Source: Pedobacter sp.
Lineage (GTDB): Bacteria > Bacteroidota > Bacteroidia > Sphingobacteriales > Sphingobacteriaceae
Direction of reading: 5' to 3'
DNA: 64,000 bases
NCBI GenBank assembly: GCA_031119475.1
Contig: JAVHXV010000006.1
Coordinates: 158,945 to 222,944, forward strand
Positions 43,917-52,737 of this stretch are shown here, in pieces. Every line of letters starts with the position of its first letter. Within the stretch, counting starts at the first letter, position 1. The position numbers and the translations under genes are program-made. The notes under the pieces are model-generated. The model saw only the letters and a program-made list of their open reading frames with translations, had not been told where the DNA came from and did not search any database.

Positions 43917-44846
43917 ATGGCAGCAGAAAAATTATCAACACGACATCTTCTAGGAATTAAAGACATCAACCTAAATGATATTGAATTGATTTTTGAAACT
44001 GCCGATAATTTTAAGGACGTCATCAATCGCCCCATCAAGAAAGTACCTTCTTTAAGGGATATCACTATTGCCAATATCTTTTTCGAAAACTCTACGCGCA
44101 CCAAGCTATCCTTTGAATTGGCAGAAAAGCGCCTGTCGGCTGATGTTGTTAATTTTGCGGCTTCTTCCAGCTCGGTAAGCAAGGGCGAAACCCTGATCGA
44201 TACGGTAAACAACATCTTGGCCATGAAGGTCGATATGGTGGTGATGCGCCATCCCTATGCCGGGGCAGGAGTTTTCTTGAGCAAGCACATCAAGGCACAA
44301 ATTGTAAATGCGGGCGATGGTGCACATGAGCACCCTACCCAGGCCCTGCTCGATGCCTACTCGATCAGACAAAAATTAGGTGACGTAAGGGGAAAAAAAG
44401 TCGTTATTGTTGGAGACATCCTTCACTCAAGGGTGGCCATTTCCAACATCCTTTGCCTACAAATGTTAGGAGCAGAAGTGATGGTATGTGGCCCCACTAC
44501 GCTTATCCCCAAGCACATCGCCGCTCTTGGCGTAAAGGTAGAGCACGATCTGATTAAAGCCCTGAATTGGTGCGACGTGGCCAACATGCTCCGTATCCAA
44601 TTGGAGCGGCAGGACATCAAGTATTTTCCATCCTCACGCGAATACTCAATGATGTTCGGCCTGAACAAGGAAATCCTGGATAACCTCAACAAAGAAATCA
44701 TCGTCATGCACCCAGGGCCAATCAACCGCGGCGTAGAGATTACCAGCGATGTGGCAGATAGCAAACAGTCCATCATCCTGGAACAGGTAGAAAATGGAGT
44801 AGCCATCAGGATGGCTGTATTGTACCTGTTGGCGAGTCAGGGTTAG
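43917..44846 (+). CDS. pyrB: Aspartate carbamoyltransferase catalytic subunit
   Basis: Makes carbamoyl-aspartate from carbamoyl phosphate and aspartate, the second step of UMP synthesis. The 309-residue protein has FFENSTRTKLSFE (carbamoyl-phosphate loop), MRHPYAGAG, DGAHEHPTQALLDAYSI and MHPGPINRGVE. All key motifs are intact. No pyrI regulatory subunit follows. It forms an operon with pyrR. Confidence 0.96.
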   Translation: MAAEKLSTRHLLGIKDINLNDIELIFETADNFKDVINRPIKKVPSLRDITIANIFFENSTRTKLSFELAEKRLSADVVNFAASSSSVSKGETLIDTVNNILAMKVDMVVMRHPYAGAGVFLSKHIKAQIVNAGDGAHEHPTQALLDAYSIRQKLGDVRGKKVVIVGDILHSRVAISNILCLQMLGAEVMVCGPTTLIPKHIAALGVKVEHDLIKALNWCDVANMLRIQLERQDIKYFPSSREYSMMFGLNKEILDNLNKEIIVMHPGPINRGVEITSDVADSKQSIILEQVENGVAIRMAVLYLLASQG

Positions 44847-44849
44847 TTC

Positions 44850-44912
44850 AGTTTACAGTTCACAGTCTACAGTTTACAGTTCTTAGTTGGTAGTTGGTAG
44901 TTGGCAGTTGAT
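44850..44912. repeat. Heptanucleotide array, 9 AGTTNNN units
   Basis: Nine 7-bp units in unbroken register (AGTTTAC, AGTTCAC, AGTCTAC, AGTTTAC, AGTTCTT, AGTTGGT twice, AGTTGGC, AGTTGAT) starting three bases after the pyrB stop codon. Similar shorter runs follow the Rel gene (21021-21040), the VanZ-like gene (55764-55791) and icmF. Confidence 0.92.
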
Positions 44913-45014
44913 TTTTCGTAAAGTGAACCGCTGTTTAACTTTCAAAATGTTTCTTCGATAGGCTCAGACTGACGACCGTTTAACCAGTTAAACGATTAAC
45001 CGGTTAACCAAGCA

Positions 45015-45063
45015 AAAACATCGTCAGCCTAAAAATCTTAGAAATTTAAGTTGACGATGTTTT
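45015..45063. terminator. Bidirectional terminator between pyrB and the C10 protease gene
   Basis: A 12-bp stem AAAACATCGTCA/TGACGATGTTTT (45015-45026 with 45052-45063) with a 25-nt loop and A/T runs on both flanks. It lies between convergent genes. The stretch 44940-45012 also holds four GTTTAACCAGTTAA-like units. Confidence 0.7.
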
Positions 45064-45076
45064 CTATCGGCATTGG

Positions 45077-46258
45077 TTAAGGATGGATATTCACGACAGC
45101 TTCCCTTCCGGTAGAAAAGCTATAGCCAGTTCCATATGGTGCCCAGGTCGAAAAGGCATAATACCCATCCGATGCTCCGTCCCAGCCCCAGTTCATGTGG
45201 AAATATAGGGAGGTCCAACCATATACGCCATCTGTAGGATTGCATATCGTGGTGGTTCCTTCGCTATAGCCATCGCATACCCAGGCATGGCCACCCGCAC
45301 TTCCGCTCTGTCCTCCCAAGATTACCGGCATTCCAGCATTCAACTGGCTCTGCACCATCGAATAACTGCTCAGGCCGTATCCCGTATGTGTTGCTGATGA
45401 ATAGCCAAATCCTCCGACCAAACCCCATGGCACTGCGGTGAGGTAGGCACTTGATGCGGTTACGCCATAGCCCATGCCCACTGCTGCACCTGCATTAGCC
45501 ATTAAGGTAGCTGTTGCGGTGGTACCAAAGTTATTTGGCATGGAAGACCAGCTGTAGGTTGATCCGGCCGACCAAAATTTCAGGACCTGTGCCATTGCAG
45601 TGGCAACACATCCAGTGGGTGCATGGTAACATAAAGATGAATTGGAGGTTGTCGGACAAAAGTCGTTATAGTTACAGCCTTGTCCCCAAGTGGTCGAAAT
45701 AAGTGGCCCAACATTCACGTAAGTGGTTCCATCTTCGCACGGGGGCTCTGGTGGAGGCAAACCTCGGTTAACTGGAACGTCATATTGCGCAGCCAACTGC
45801 GACCATTCCTTTAATCCTTTGTCCTTTGTATCCAATTTGCCATCCCTGATGTCGGCAATTTCCTGTACGGTCAATTGGATCCATTCCGTCAGGCCACAGG
45901 GCATCAGCTCTTTATTGATAGTCCCTTTTTCATTGTAGCCCAAGATGGGGTGCTCATAGGCCTCCGCAGAGATAACCACATAACCTTTCTGATCTTTGTA
46001 GTTAAAAACATACAGTGCCGGCTCTGCACCGTCATTGTAGGTAATTACATCGCCCAGTTCACGGTTTTGTCGATCTCCTTGAAAGCCCAATCTGAATTTG
46101 GCAAAGCCCAAAGCCATTTGCTTGGCCACATCGACAGGAATCACAATACTGCTTTCAGATTTACGCTCAGAATCTTCAACGGCATTCCTTTTACAGGAAC
46201 TCCATAGTAGCAACATTACACCAAGTAACAGTGCCAGTTTGGTCATTTTTTTCATCAT
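45077..46258 (-). CDS. C10 family (streptopain-like) cysteine protease, lipoprotein
   Basis: A 393-residue protein with a lipobox (LLWSSC, Cys22). Residues ~35-160 are a Spi-like propeptide, followed by a proline-rich linker (GLPPPEPPCE) and the C10 catalytic domain. The catalytic cysteine is Cys217 in APTGCVATAMAQ, and the histidine is His324 in GGHAWVCDGY. The family includes SpeB and Bacteroidota proteases such as interpain, which act on host or matrix proteins. Here the lipid anchor would keep it on the cell surface. A second ATG one codon in is an equally possible start. Confidence 0.88.
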   Translation of the reverse strand: MMKKMTKLALLLGVMLLLWSSCKRNAVEDSERKSESSIVIPVDVAKQMALGFAKFRLGFQGDRQNRELGDVITYNDGAEPALYVFNYKDQKGYVVISAEAYEHPILGYNEKGTINKELMPCGLTEWIQLTVQEIADIRDGKLDTKDKGLKEWSQLAAQYDVPVNRGLPPPEPPCEDGTTYVNVGPLISTTWGQGCNYNDFCPTTSNSSLCYHAPTGCVATAMAQVLKFWSAGSTYSWSSMPNNFGTTATATLMANAGAAVGMGYGVTASSAYLTAVPWGLVGGFGYSSATHTGYGLSSYSMVQSQLNAGMPVILGGQSGSAGGHAWVCDGYSEGTTTICNPTDGVYGWTSLYFHMNWGWDGASDGYYAFSTWAPYGTGYSFSTGREAVVNIHP

Positions 46259-46320
46259 GTTTGGTTTAATTAATAGTTAACTAAACTTAGCAAGGATTTA
46301 TAAGCAGGAGGTTATTCATG

Positions 46321-46350
46321 TTGTTCATCCTTGTTCATTTTTGTTCATTC
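46321..46350. repeat. Three phased 10-bp direct repeats (TTGTTCATYY)
   Basis: TTGTTCATCC, TTGTTCATTT and TTGTTCATTC follow each other at exactly 10-bp steps between the divergent C10 protease and TPR genes. The one-turn phasing suggests a protein-binding site. Confidence 0.7.
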
Positions 46351-46380
46351 AGCTCCATACCATTTTCAAAATATCATCGT

Positions 46381-46411
46381 TATCAACACATGTTAATTAC
46401 TTATGTTGATA
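46381..46411. promoter_or_regulatory. Dyad operator-like site before the TPR gene
   Basis: TATCAACA (46381-46388) and TGTTGATA (46404-46411) form a perfect 8-bp inverted repeat with a 15-bp centre, extended outside by ATCA/TGAT. It could bind a dimeric regulator. Confidence 0.5.
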
Positions 46412-46457
46412 GCTGATGTCGGTATTTCTAATTTAGTATCGACCATATTTGAAATCT

Positions 46458-49400
46458 ATGCAGAAAAAAGCCCTTTTAATCCCATTCCTCTTCTTTGGCG
46501 TAAATGCCAGTATCGCACAAATCAGTCCCCTAGAGACTTTAAATAAAAATTACCAGACCGGATTAGAACTCCTTCAGCATGAAAAATATGTGGCTGCCGC
46601 CCAGCATTTTAAGCTGGTTGAGCAGGACAGGAACAAAGTCAGCACCCAACCTCAGAGCAATGCCGAACTGTCACTGCTCAAGGAAAATGCAAAATTTTAT
46701 GCGGCCGTATGCGCACTCGAATTGGGAAATGAAGATGCCGAATCGCTGTTCCTTGAGTTCATCAGGGACTATCCGCTCAACCCAAATACCAAACTGGCCT
46801 ATTTCCATGTGGGAAAATCTTATTTCGCCCAAAAAAATTATACCAAGGCCTTAGAATGGTTCGAAAAAACAGAACCTGGATCACTATCGCAAAAGCAGCG
46901 GCTGGAGTATCAGTTTAAACAGGGCTATAGCTATTTCGAAACCAAAGATTATGAAAAGGCCGAACCGCTGTTCGAAGTTGTTAAAAAGGACGAATCGCCT
47001 TACAAAGAAAGTGCGACCTATTATTTTGCTTACATCAACTATCTTAACAAGGAATACAAAACCGCTTTGGCCAATTTCGAGAAGCTGAAAGGTTCACCTA
47101 CCTACGAGGCCAGCTATCCATACTACATCACGTCCATGTACTATTTGGATGAACGTTATGATGACGTCATCGATTATGCCATTCCGGCGATTGCCAAGAC
47201 CAAACAGCAATTTGAAAAGGAAATGCTGAGCCTCATTGCAGCCTCCTACTTTGCAAAATCGGAATTCAAGAACGCAGAAAAGTACTTCTCCGAATTTTAT
47301 GCCCAGGATAAATACCAGACCAAAAACAATCTTTTCCTCTACCAATATGGCTATTCGCTTTTCCAAAATGGAAAATTTCGCGAATCAGTGCCTGTACTCG
47401 AAAAATTGAACAATGACGACATCTATCTGCAAAACGGGATGTTTACATTGGGAAGGGCCGCACTGAAGCTGAACAACAAAGAAAAAGCGAGAAGTGCTTT
47501 CTTCAGGGCTTCGAGGCTGGAATTTGACAAGAACATACAGGAAGAAGCTTGGATCAATTATGCCAAGCTGAGCTACGAACTGGAATTTAATTCCCTTGCC
47601 TTGGAATCTGTACAATCTTTCCTCAAGCAATTCCCAAATTCGAAAAGAACAAGTGAAGTAAGGGTACTGCAGGGCGAAATATTATTGACCAGCAAAAATT
47701 ATCAGACCGCCATCGATATCCTCGAACCCTTGCCCAACAAGACCCAAGCAGCCAAGGAAGCCTATCAAAAGGCCACTTATTTTAGGGGATTGGAATTTTA
47801 TAACGAACGGGCCTTCCCAAATGCCCTCTCCATGTTTTTGCGGGCAGGGAATTTCCCTGAAGATAAGGAAATCAATGCCTTGAGCATTTACTGGAAAGGC
47901 GAATCCATGTATGAGCTCCGTAAATATGGCGAAGCCGTTAAAACCTTCGAACAGTTTTTGGACATTCCCGCCGCCAAACAGACTGATGTCTACAATTTTG
48001 CCAATTATGCACTCGGCTATGCCGCTTTTGAAGATGAAAAATATGCCAAGGCCGCATCTTACTTTGAAAAGTTCCTGAACGGCGATGATAAGGATGCAAA
48101 AACAGTTAATGATGCGACCATCAGATTGGCCGATGCCTATTTTGTGAACAAAAATTACAGCGAGGCAATGTCCAACTATAACAAAATCATCAATGGTAAA
48201 CTTACCGGCGAAGATTATGCGCTGTTCCAACGTGGCATGATCCAGGGACTACAAAAACAGGACGACAATAAGATTGCGACCATGCAGAGCCTGCTCGTCA
48301 AGTTCCCTAGCTCCAATTATGCCGATGATGCGGGTTTTGAAACAGCATACACCTATTTTAACAAAGGCGACTTCGATAAATCAAAATCAGATCTTGTGGA
48401 CCTTGTGGCCAAATATCCGCGGAGCAGTTATGTGCCGCGCGCGCTGGTGACCATTGGGCTGGTCCAATTTAATCAGGATCAGGACGATGCCGCACTCGAA
48501 TCGTTCAAGAAAGTGATCCGGGATTACCCAAGTGCCCCAGAAGCCAAACAAGCCCTCGAATCCATCAAGAACATCTATGTGGAACGTGGCGATGCGAATG
48601 GCTTTATCACCTATGCCAATACTACACCACTTGGTAATTATTCATTGAGCGAGCAGGACAACATTGTATTTCAGGCTGCTAAAAACAGGTATTTGAACAA
48701 CGACGCAAAGGGCGCATACGAAGCGATCAATGCTTATTTGGAAAAATTTCCAAAGGCCATTCACGATAAGGAAGCCAAATTCATCAGGGCCGAATCACTG
48801 GTCAGGTTGGGCAGGTCTACCGAAGCCATTGGCGATTATGACTACATCTTGAACGACTGGACAAGCGATTATACCGAACGTTCACTGATCAGCGTATCAA
48901 AAGTGCTCATGGACGAAAAGAAATACAACGAAGCCATTGTTTACCTTAAACGCCTGGAGACCACTTCAGATTACAAAGCGCACTATTCTTATGCCATCAA
49001 CAATCTTTTAAAGGCCTATAATGCCTTAAATATGGCCGATGACATGATGAAGTATGCAGATCTGATCAAAAATTCTGATAAGGCTTCCGAAGAAGAAAAA
49101 AACAGTTCAGACCTTTATTTCGGAAAAGCTTACCTGATCAAGGCCGATACTGTTCAGGCGATCAAATCGTTCAGCAACGTGGTAGCCAAAACCAAAACCT
49201 TAGCGGCGGCTGAAGCTAAATATAACCTTGCCGAGATACAATATGCCAAGGGTGATTATAAAACTTCGCAAAAAACCTGTTTCGATCTCATCAACAACAT
49301 GCCGTCATATGATTATTGGGTTGCCAAATCATTTATCCTGCTCTCAGACAATTACCTTGCGCTAAAAGATAAACTGCAAGCAAAAAGCACCTTGTTGAGC

Positions 49401-49472
49401 ATCATCGATAACTATGAGGGAAAAGATGATATCATCCCAACGGCAAAAGAAAAATTAGCGAAAATTAACTAG
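46458..49472 (+). CDS. Large periplasmic tetratricopeptide-repeat protein
   Basis: A 1004-residue protein with a signal peptide ending ASIAQ. Nearly the whole mature part is TPR-like helical pairs (YAAVCALELGNEDAESLFLEF, LAYFHVGKSYFAQKNYTKALEWFE, and ~20 further units), so it is a long solenoid scaffold. The start is ATG 46458, not TTG at 46449. No terminator separates it from the barrel gene that begins 85 bp later. Large TPR proteins of this kind sit in front of barrel genes in other Bacteroidota (recalled, not checked). It may assemble a partner at the inner side of the outer membrane. Confidence 0.85.
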   Translation: MQKKALLIPFLFFGVNASIAQISPLETLNKNYQTGLELLQHEKYVAAAQHFKLVEQDRNKVSTQPQSNAELSLLKENAKFYAAVCALELGNEDAESLFLEFIRDYPLNPNTKLAYFHVGKSYFAQKNYTKALEWFEKTEPGSLSQKQRLEYQFKQGYSYFETKDYEKAEPLFEVVKKDESPYKESATYYFAYINYLNKEYKTALANFEKLKGSPTYEASYPYYITSMYYLDERYDDVIDYAIPAIAKTKQQFEKEMLSLIAASYFAKSEFKNAEKYFSEFYAQDKYQTKNNLFLYQYGYSLFQNGKFRESVPVLEKLNNDDIYLQNGMFTLGRAALKLNNKEKARSAFFRASRLEFDKNIQEEAWINYAKLSYELEFNSLALESVQSFLKQFPNSKRTSEVRVLQGEILLTSKNYQTAIDILEPLPNKTQAAKEAYQKATYFRGLEFYNERAFPNALSMFLRAGNFPEDKEINALSIYWKGESMYELRKYGEAVKTFEQFLDIPAAKQTDVYNFANYALGYAAFEDEKYAKAASYFEKFLNGDDKDAKTVNDATIRLADAYFVNKNYSEAMSNYNKIINGKLTGEDYALFQRGMIQGLQKQDDNKIATMQSLLVKFPSSNYADDAGFETAYTYFNKGDFDKSKSDLVDLVAKYPRSSYVPRALVTIGLVQFNQDQDDAALESFKKVIRDYPSAPEAKQALESIKNIYVERGDANGFITYANTTPLGNYSLSEQDNIVFQAAKNRYLNNDAKGAYEAINAYLEKFPKAIHDKEAKFIRAESLVRLGRSTEAIGDYDYILNDWTSDYTERSLISVSKVLMDEKKYNEAIVYLKRLETTSDYKAHYSYAINNLLKAYNALNMADDMMKYADLIKNSDKASEEEKNSSDLYFGKAYLIKADTVQAIKSFSNVVAKTKTLAAAEAKYNLAEIQYAKGDYKTSQKTCFDLINNMPSYDYWVAKSFILLSDNYLALKDKLQAKSTLLSIIDNYEGKDDIIPTAKEKLAKIN

Positions 49473-49557
49473 ATGAAACCATCATGATTTTTTCATCACA
49501 CATTGCATGAATAAAATCATGATAGCTTTTATCACCTTTAAAACAAATAATATACGG

Positions 49558-51264
49558 ATGAAAATGAGGTTCCATAAAAATATATACACTGCACTATTGC
49601 TAATTGCCGGTCCAATCGTAACGTACGCACAGGATCCAAACAAACAGCCTGAAAAAACGGTAAGCGAGGAAATCGAGGTGGTTCGTCCGTATAAGCCCGT
49701 GCTGGCCGAAGCGGTAAAATTGAGGAGAAGTCCAGACCTGAACAACATTGCCGCTTACAAGGCAAAATTTAACTATGCCCCGACCGACCGCAAGTTGGAG
49801 CTGAACTCTGACATCCAGAAACTACAGGCGCAACAGCTCGTACCAGAAGGTGAAAGCATTTTGTCCAACAATTACGTAAAAGGTGGACTGGGCTCATTGG
49901 CTACCTTATTGGCCGAGGCCTATGTGAATATCGGAAAAGATGAAGCCCTGCAGGCGGGTGCTTTTTTCAGGCATTTTAGCCAGGAAGGAAACCTGAACAA
50001 ACAGAATGAAAACTGGCAGAAGCTGAGCGTTTTTGGGCGCAGCATCGGCGAAAAGGTAACCTTGAACGGAAGGGCAAACTTTGAACGACATGGCCTCTAT
50101 TTTTATGGCATAGACAACCTCAACCCTACCTTAAATCCCGATCCTCAGCGTCAGGCGTTCACTTTTATGGAACTGGAAGGCGAAGCGATCAAAAAATTCA
50201 CGGGCGACGAAAACGCATGGAGCTATGCGGCAAAGGTAAATGCCTATCTCTTTAAAGATAAATTCGATGCCAAAGAAAATACGGTGACCCTTACGGGTTA
50301 CCTGAATAAGCGCATCGGCAGTTTCAATGCAGGTTTTGCGGCTGCACTGGAAGCTGGCAGCACTTCTGATGTGAATACCAGCGTATCCAATCATCTGCTG
50401 CGCTTAAATCCATACCTCAAATTACAGGCAAAGGGCGTGAAAATTACTGCGGGGATTAACTTTGTGCAGGAATTTGGCGATTTTTCAACGTCGAGGTTCT
50501 TCCCGGCCATCACGGCAGACTTTACACTGATCCCAGATTTCCTACAGGTTTTTGGGGAGGTTAAAGGTGATGTCAACCGAAATAGCCTAAAAAACTTTAC
50601 GGATGAAAACCCGTTCCTCAATTCCAATATTGTGATCCAGAACAGCATCGAGAAATTGAGCATCAGCGGTGGGATCAAAGGTACGGGCGGGCCCGGATTT
50701 GGCTACAAGGCAAGGTTCTATAGCAAACGGATTACAGATATGCCCTTATTCGTGAACAACTTCAGTACGTTTAACAAATTTGATGTCATTTATGATTTCG
50801 GTACGATGAAATTGTTGGGATTGGAAGGTGAACTGTCAGTTCAGGTGAGCGATAACCTAAAATGGACAGGCAAACTGAACATAGAAGATTACAAGCCTTC
50901 GGTCGAGAAGGAAAGCTATTTTAAGCCACAGCTAAGGGTTAGTTCCAATTTTGCTTACACCTACAACAAAAAGTTGAGCTTTAATGCCAGTGTCGCCATT
51001 CAGGACGATAGTAAGGCGAAGGTGTTTCTTTCCAATCCCTTAAATCCAGATGGCACTTACCCTGTACTGCCTGATTACAGCAAGGAAAGCATCGTTAACA
51101 TGAAAGGATTTGTAGATTTGGGCATCGGTGCCTCCTATAAGATCAACAATAAATTTGAAGTCTTCGCCAAGGCAAACAACTTGTTGAATACCAACTACAG
51201 TAGATATCTCTATTACCGCATGAATGGCTTCAACGTCTACGGTGGACTGAGCTATTCATTTTAA
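49558..51264 (+). CDS. TonB-receptor-like outer-membrane beta-barrel lacking a plug domain
   Basis: A 568-residue protein with a signal peptide ending VTYAQ. The N-terminal mature part has EEIEVVRPYKPVLAEAVKLRRSP but not the ~120-residue plug fold of true TonB-dependent receptors, and the rest looks like a barrel. The C-terminus (GIGASYKINNKFEVFAKANNLL...YGGLSYSF) is that of a TonB-receptor barrel. The start at 49558 is used because an upstream ATG at 49507 adds a second leader; 49564 is also possible. It pairs with the TPR gene and sits ahead of an ExbB-ExbD-TonB set. Confidence 0.75.
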   Translation: MKMRFHKNIYTALLLIAGPIVTYAQDPNKQPEKTVSEEIEVVRPYKPVLAEAVKLRRSPDLNNIAAYKAKFNYAPTDRKLELNSDIQKLQAQQLVPEGESILSNNYVKGGLGSLATLLAEAYVNIGKDEALQAGAFFRHFSQEGNLNKQNENWQKLSVFGRSIGEKVTLNGRANFERHGLYFYGIDNLNPTLNPDPQRQAFTFMELEGEAIKKFTGDENAWSYAAKVNAYLFKDKFDAKENTVTLTGYLNKRIGSFNAGFAAALEAGSTSDVNTSVSNHLLRLNPYLKLQAKGVKITAGINFVQEFGDFSTSRFFPAITADFTLIPDFLQVFGEVKGDVNRNSLKNFTDENPFLNSNIVIQNSIEKLSISGGIKGTGGPGFGYKARFYSKRITDMPLFVNNFSTFNKFDVIYDFGTMKLLGLEGELSVQVSDNLKWTGKLNIEDYKPSVEKESYFKPQLRVSSNFAYTYNKKLSFNASVAIQDDSKAKVFLSNPLNPDGTYPVLPDYSKESIVNMKGFVDLGIGASYKINNKFEVFAKANNLLNTNYSRYLYYRMNGFNVYGGLSYSF

Positions 51265-51318
51265 GGGTTGATAATATTTATTGGTTGCTACCGAATTAAA
51301 ATTTATTTTTACCAGACC

Positions 51319-51358
51319 AGCATAAGCATACCTATGTTAAATCTTAAATGCTTATGCT
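51319..51358. promoter_or_regulatory. 11-bp inverted repeat before the HU-SPOR operon
   Basis: AGCATAAGCAT (51319-51329) and ATGCTTATGCT (51348-51358) are perfect complements around an 18-nt centre. There is no T run, so it is not a clear terminator. It lies 33 nt before the next start codon and could be an operator or an RNA hairpin. Confidence 0.5.
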
Positions 51359-51391
51359 AGCTTCATTACCATTGAAGACAAAATAATTCCA

Positions 51392-52735
51392 ATGAAAATG
51401 GATATCCTATTATACTTAACAGAATTATTGGAATCCCGCAAATCTGTGGGCATTACTGGTCTGGGTACGTTATATAAAAAGAAATCGCCTGGTAGATATG
51501 ATGCAGCTCAGCATGCCTTCCTACCCCCCAGCTATCAATTGTCTTTCACGACTGAAATCAATGACCAGGATGCGGAAGAACTGAGCCAGTACATCAGCGA
51601 CAAAAGAAATATTTCTTCAGACTCGGCAAATTATTACATCGGAGAATTTGCAGCAGCGATACAGGGCCAGCTTGCCGATCAATACGAGGCAAGCCTGGGC
51701 GATCTTGGTACCTTAAAACTGGTCAATGATGAACTGGTGCTCGTGGATGTCCAAGAAAAATTTGGGAACGGATCCTTTGGCCTGCCTGTGGTTCAGGAAT
51801 TGACTGCAAAAACTGAAGGGGTACCGAACGCACTGGAAGAAATGGCCATTGAGCAAAAAGTGGAGGAAGAAAACCCTGGCGAAGAAAGCTTCGAACCTAT
51901 TTTCCATCAAGACGAACAACCAACGCACGAAGAAATTGCCGAAGTCAGCTTCGAGTCCCCTGCAGAAGAGAAGTACTGGGAACAGCCCTCACCTGCAGCC
52001 ATCGAGCATCAGCATGAACTGGTACCTTCACCAATAAGTGAAGAATTTAGCAGTGAAAATACAACTATTGATGATCAAAATCCAGATCTAGCTGCAGGAC
52101 AAACAATACCAGTTGATTCCAGAAAAACTGAGGCATTTGATGAAAAGCAATGGGCAAAAAATATTGCGCATCCAGACCATAACAATTCCAGGAGATATTT
52201 CGATGCAGAAGATGAGGAAGAACCTCCAAGAAGGCGCTCTGTCTTTATCAAATTTCTGATCGTTCTTTTCTTTATTGCGATTGCAGGTGCACTCCTCTAT
52301 TTTTTCTTTCCGGCATTTTTTGACCAATATCTTGATCGTTTCCATGAGCCGGCGCCTGCAGCGGATGTACGAAATCCAACCTTGGATTCGTTAAAGCTTA
52401 AAGCTGACTCTGCCCGGATAGACAGCATGGCCAAAAGCAACGAGGTTTATCCGACCTACGATGACCTGCCTGTGGTTGATACGACGAAAACCTATTATGA
52501 AGTGATCGGTACGACCGAAAATACAGTTGCAGCAGCGGAGAAGTATATCGATAGGGTATCGAAAGTTGGCGTCCATGCCAAACAGATCAAACTCGCTAAA
52601 AAGAAATTTACGGTAAGCGTAGGCACGTTTTCCGATCAAATGGCCGCAAATAAATTTAGGGATTCGGTAAGGATCAAGTTGAAGAATAAACAGATATACG
52701 TTAAGACCATTAAACCCAAAACACACACAAATTAG
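51392..52735 (+). CDS. HU-CCDC81-like and SPOR domain membrane protein
   Basis: A 447-residue protein with an N-terminal HU/IHF-like CCDC81 module in two halves (about 1-140: KMDILLYLTELLESRKSVGITGLGTL... then ISSDSANYYIGEFAAAI...GDLGTL), an acidic disordered stretch (~150-275), one membrane helix (~283-308, KFLIVLFFIAIAGALLYFFF) and a C-terminal SPOR domain (~365-445) that binds denuded peptidoglycan. The HU-like part is cytoplasmic, so the protein may tie a cytoplasmic partner, possibly DNA, to septal wall. ExbB starts two bases after its stop, so it leads that operon. Confidence 0.82.
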   Translation: MKMDILLYLTELLESRKSVGITGLGTLYKKKSPGRYDAAQHAFLPPSYQLSFTTEINDQDAEELSQYISDKRNISSDSANYYIGEFAAAIQGQLADQYEASLGDLGTLKLVNDELVLVDVQEKFGNGSFGLPVVQELTAKTEGVPNALEEMAIEQKVEEENPGEESFEPIFHQDEQPTHEEIAEVSFESPAEEKYWEQPSPAAIEHQHELVPSPISEEFSSENTTIDDQNPDLAAGQTIPVDSRKTEAFDEKQWAKNIAHPDHNNSRRYFDAEDEEEPPRRRSVFIKFLIVLFFIAIAGALLYFFFPAFFDQYLDRFHEPAPAADVRNPTLDSLKLKADSARIDSMAKSNEVYPTYDDLPVVDTTKTYYEVIGTTENTVAAAEKYIDRVSKVGVHAKQIKLAKKKFTVSVGTFSDQMAANKFRDSVRIKLKNKQIYVKTIKPKTHTN

Positions 52736-52737
52736 AT

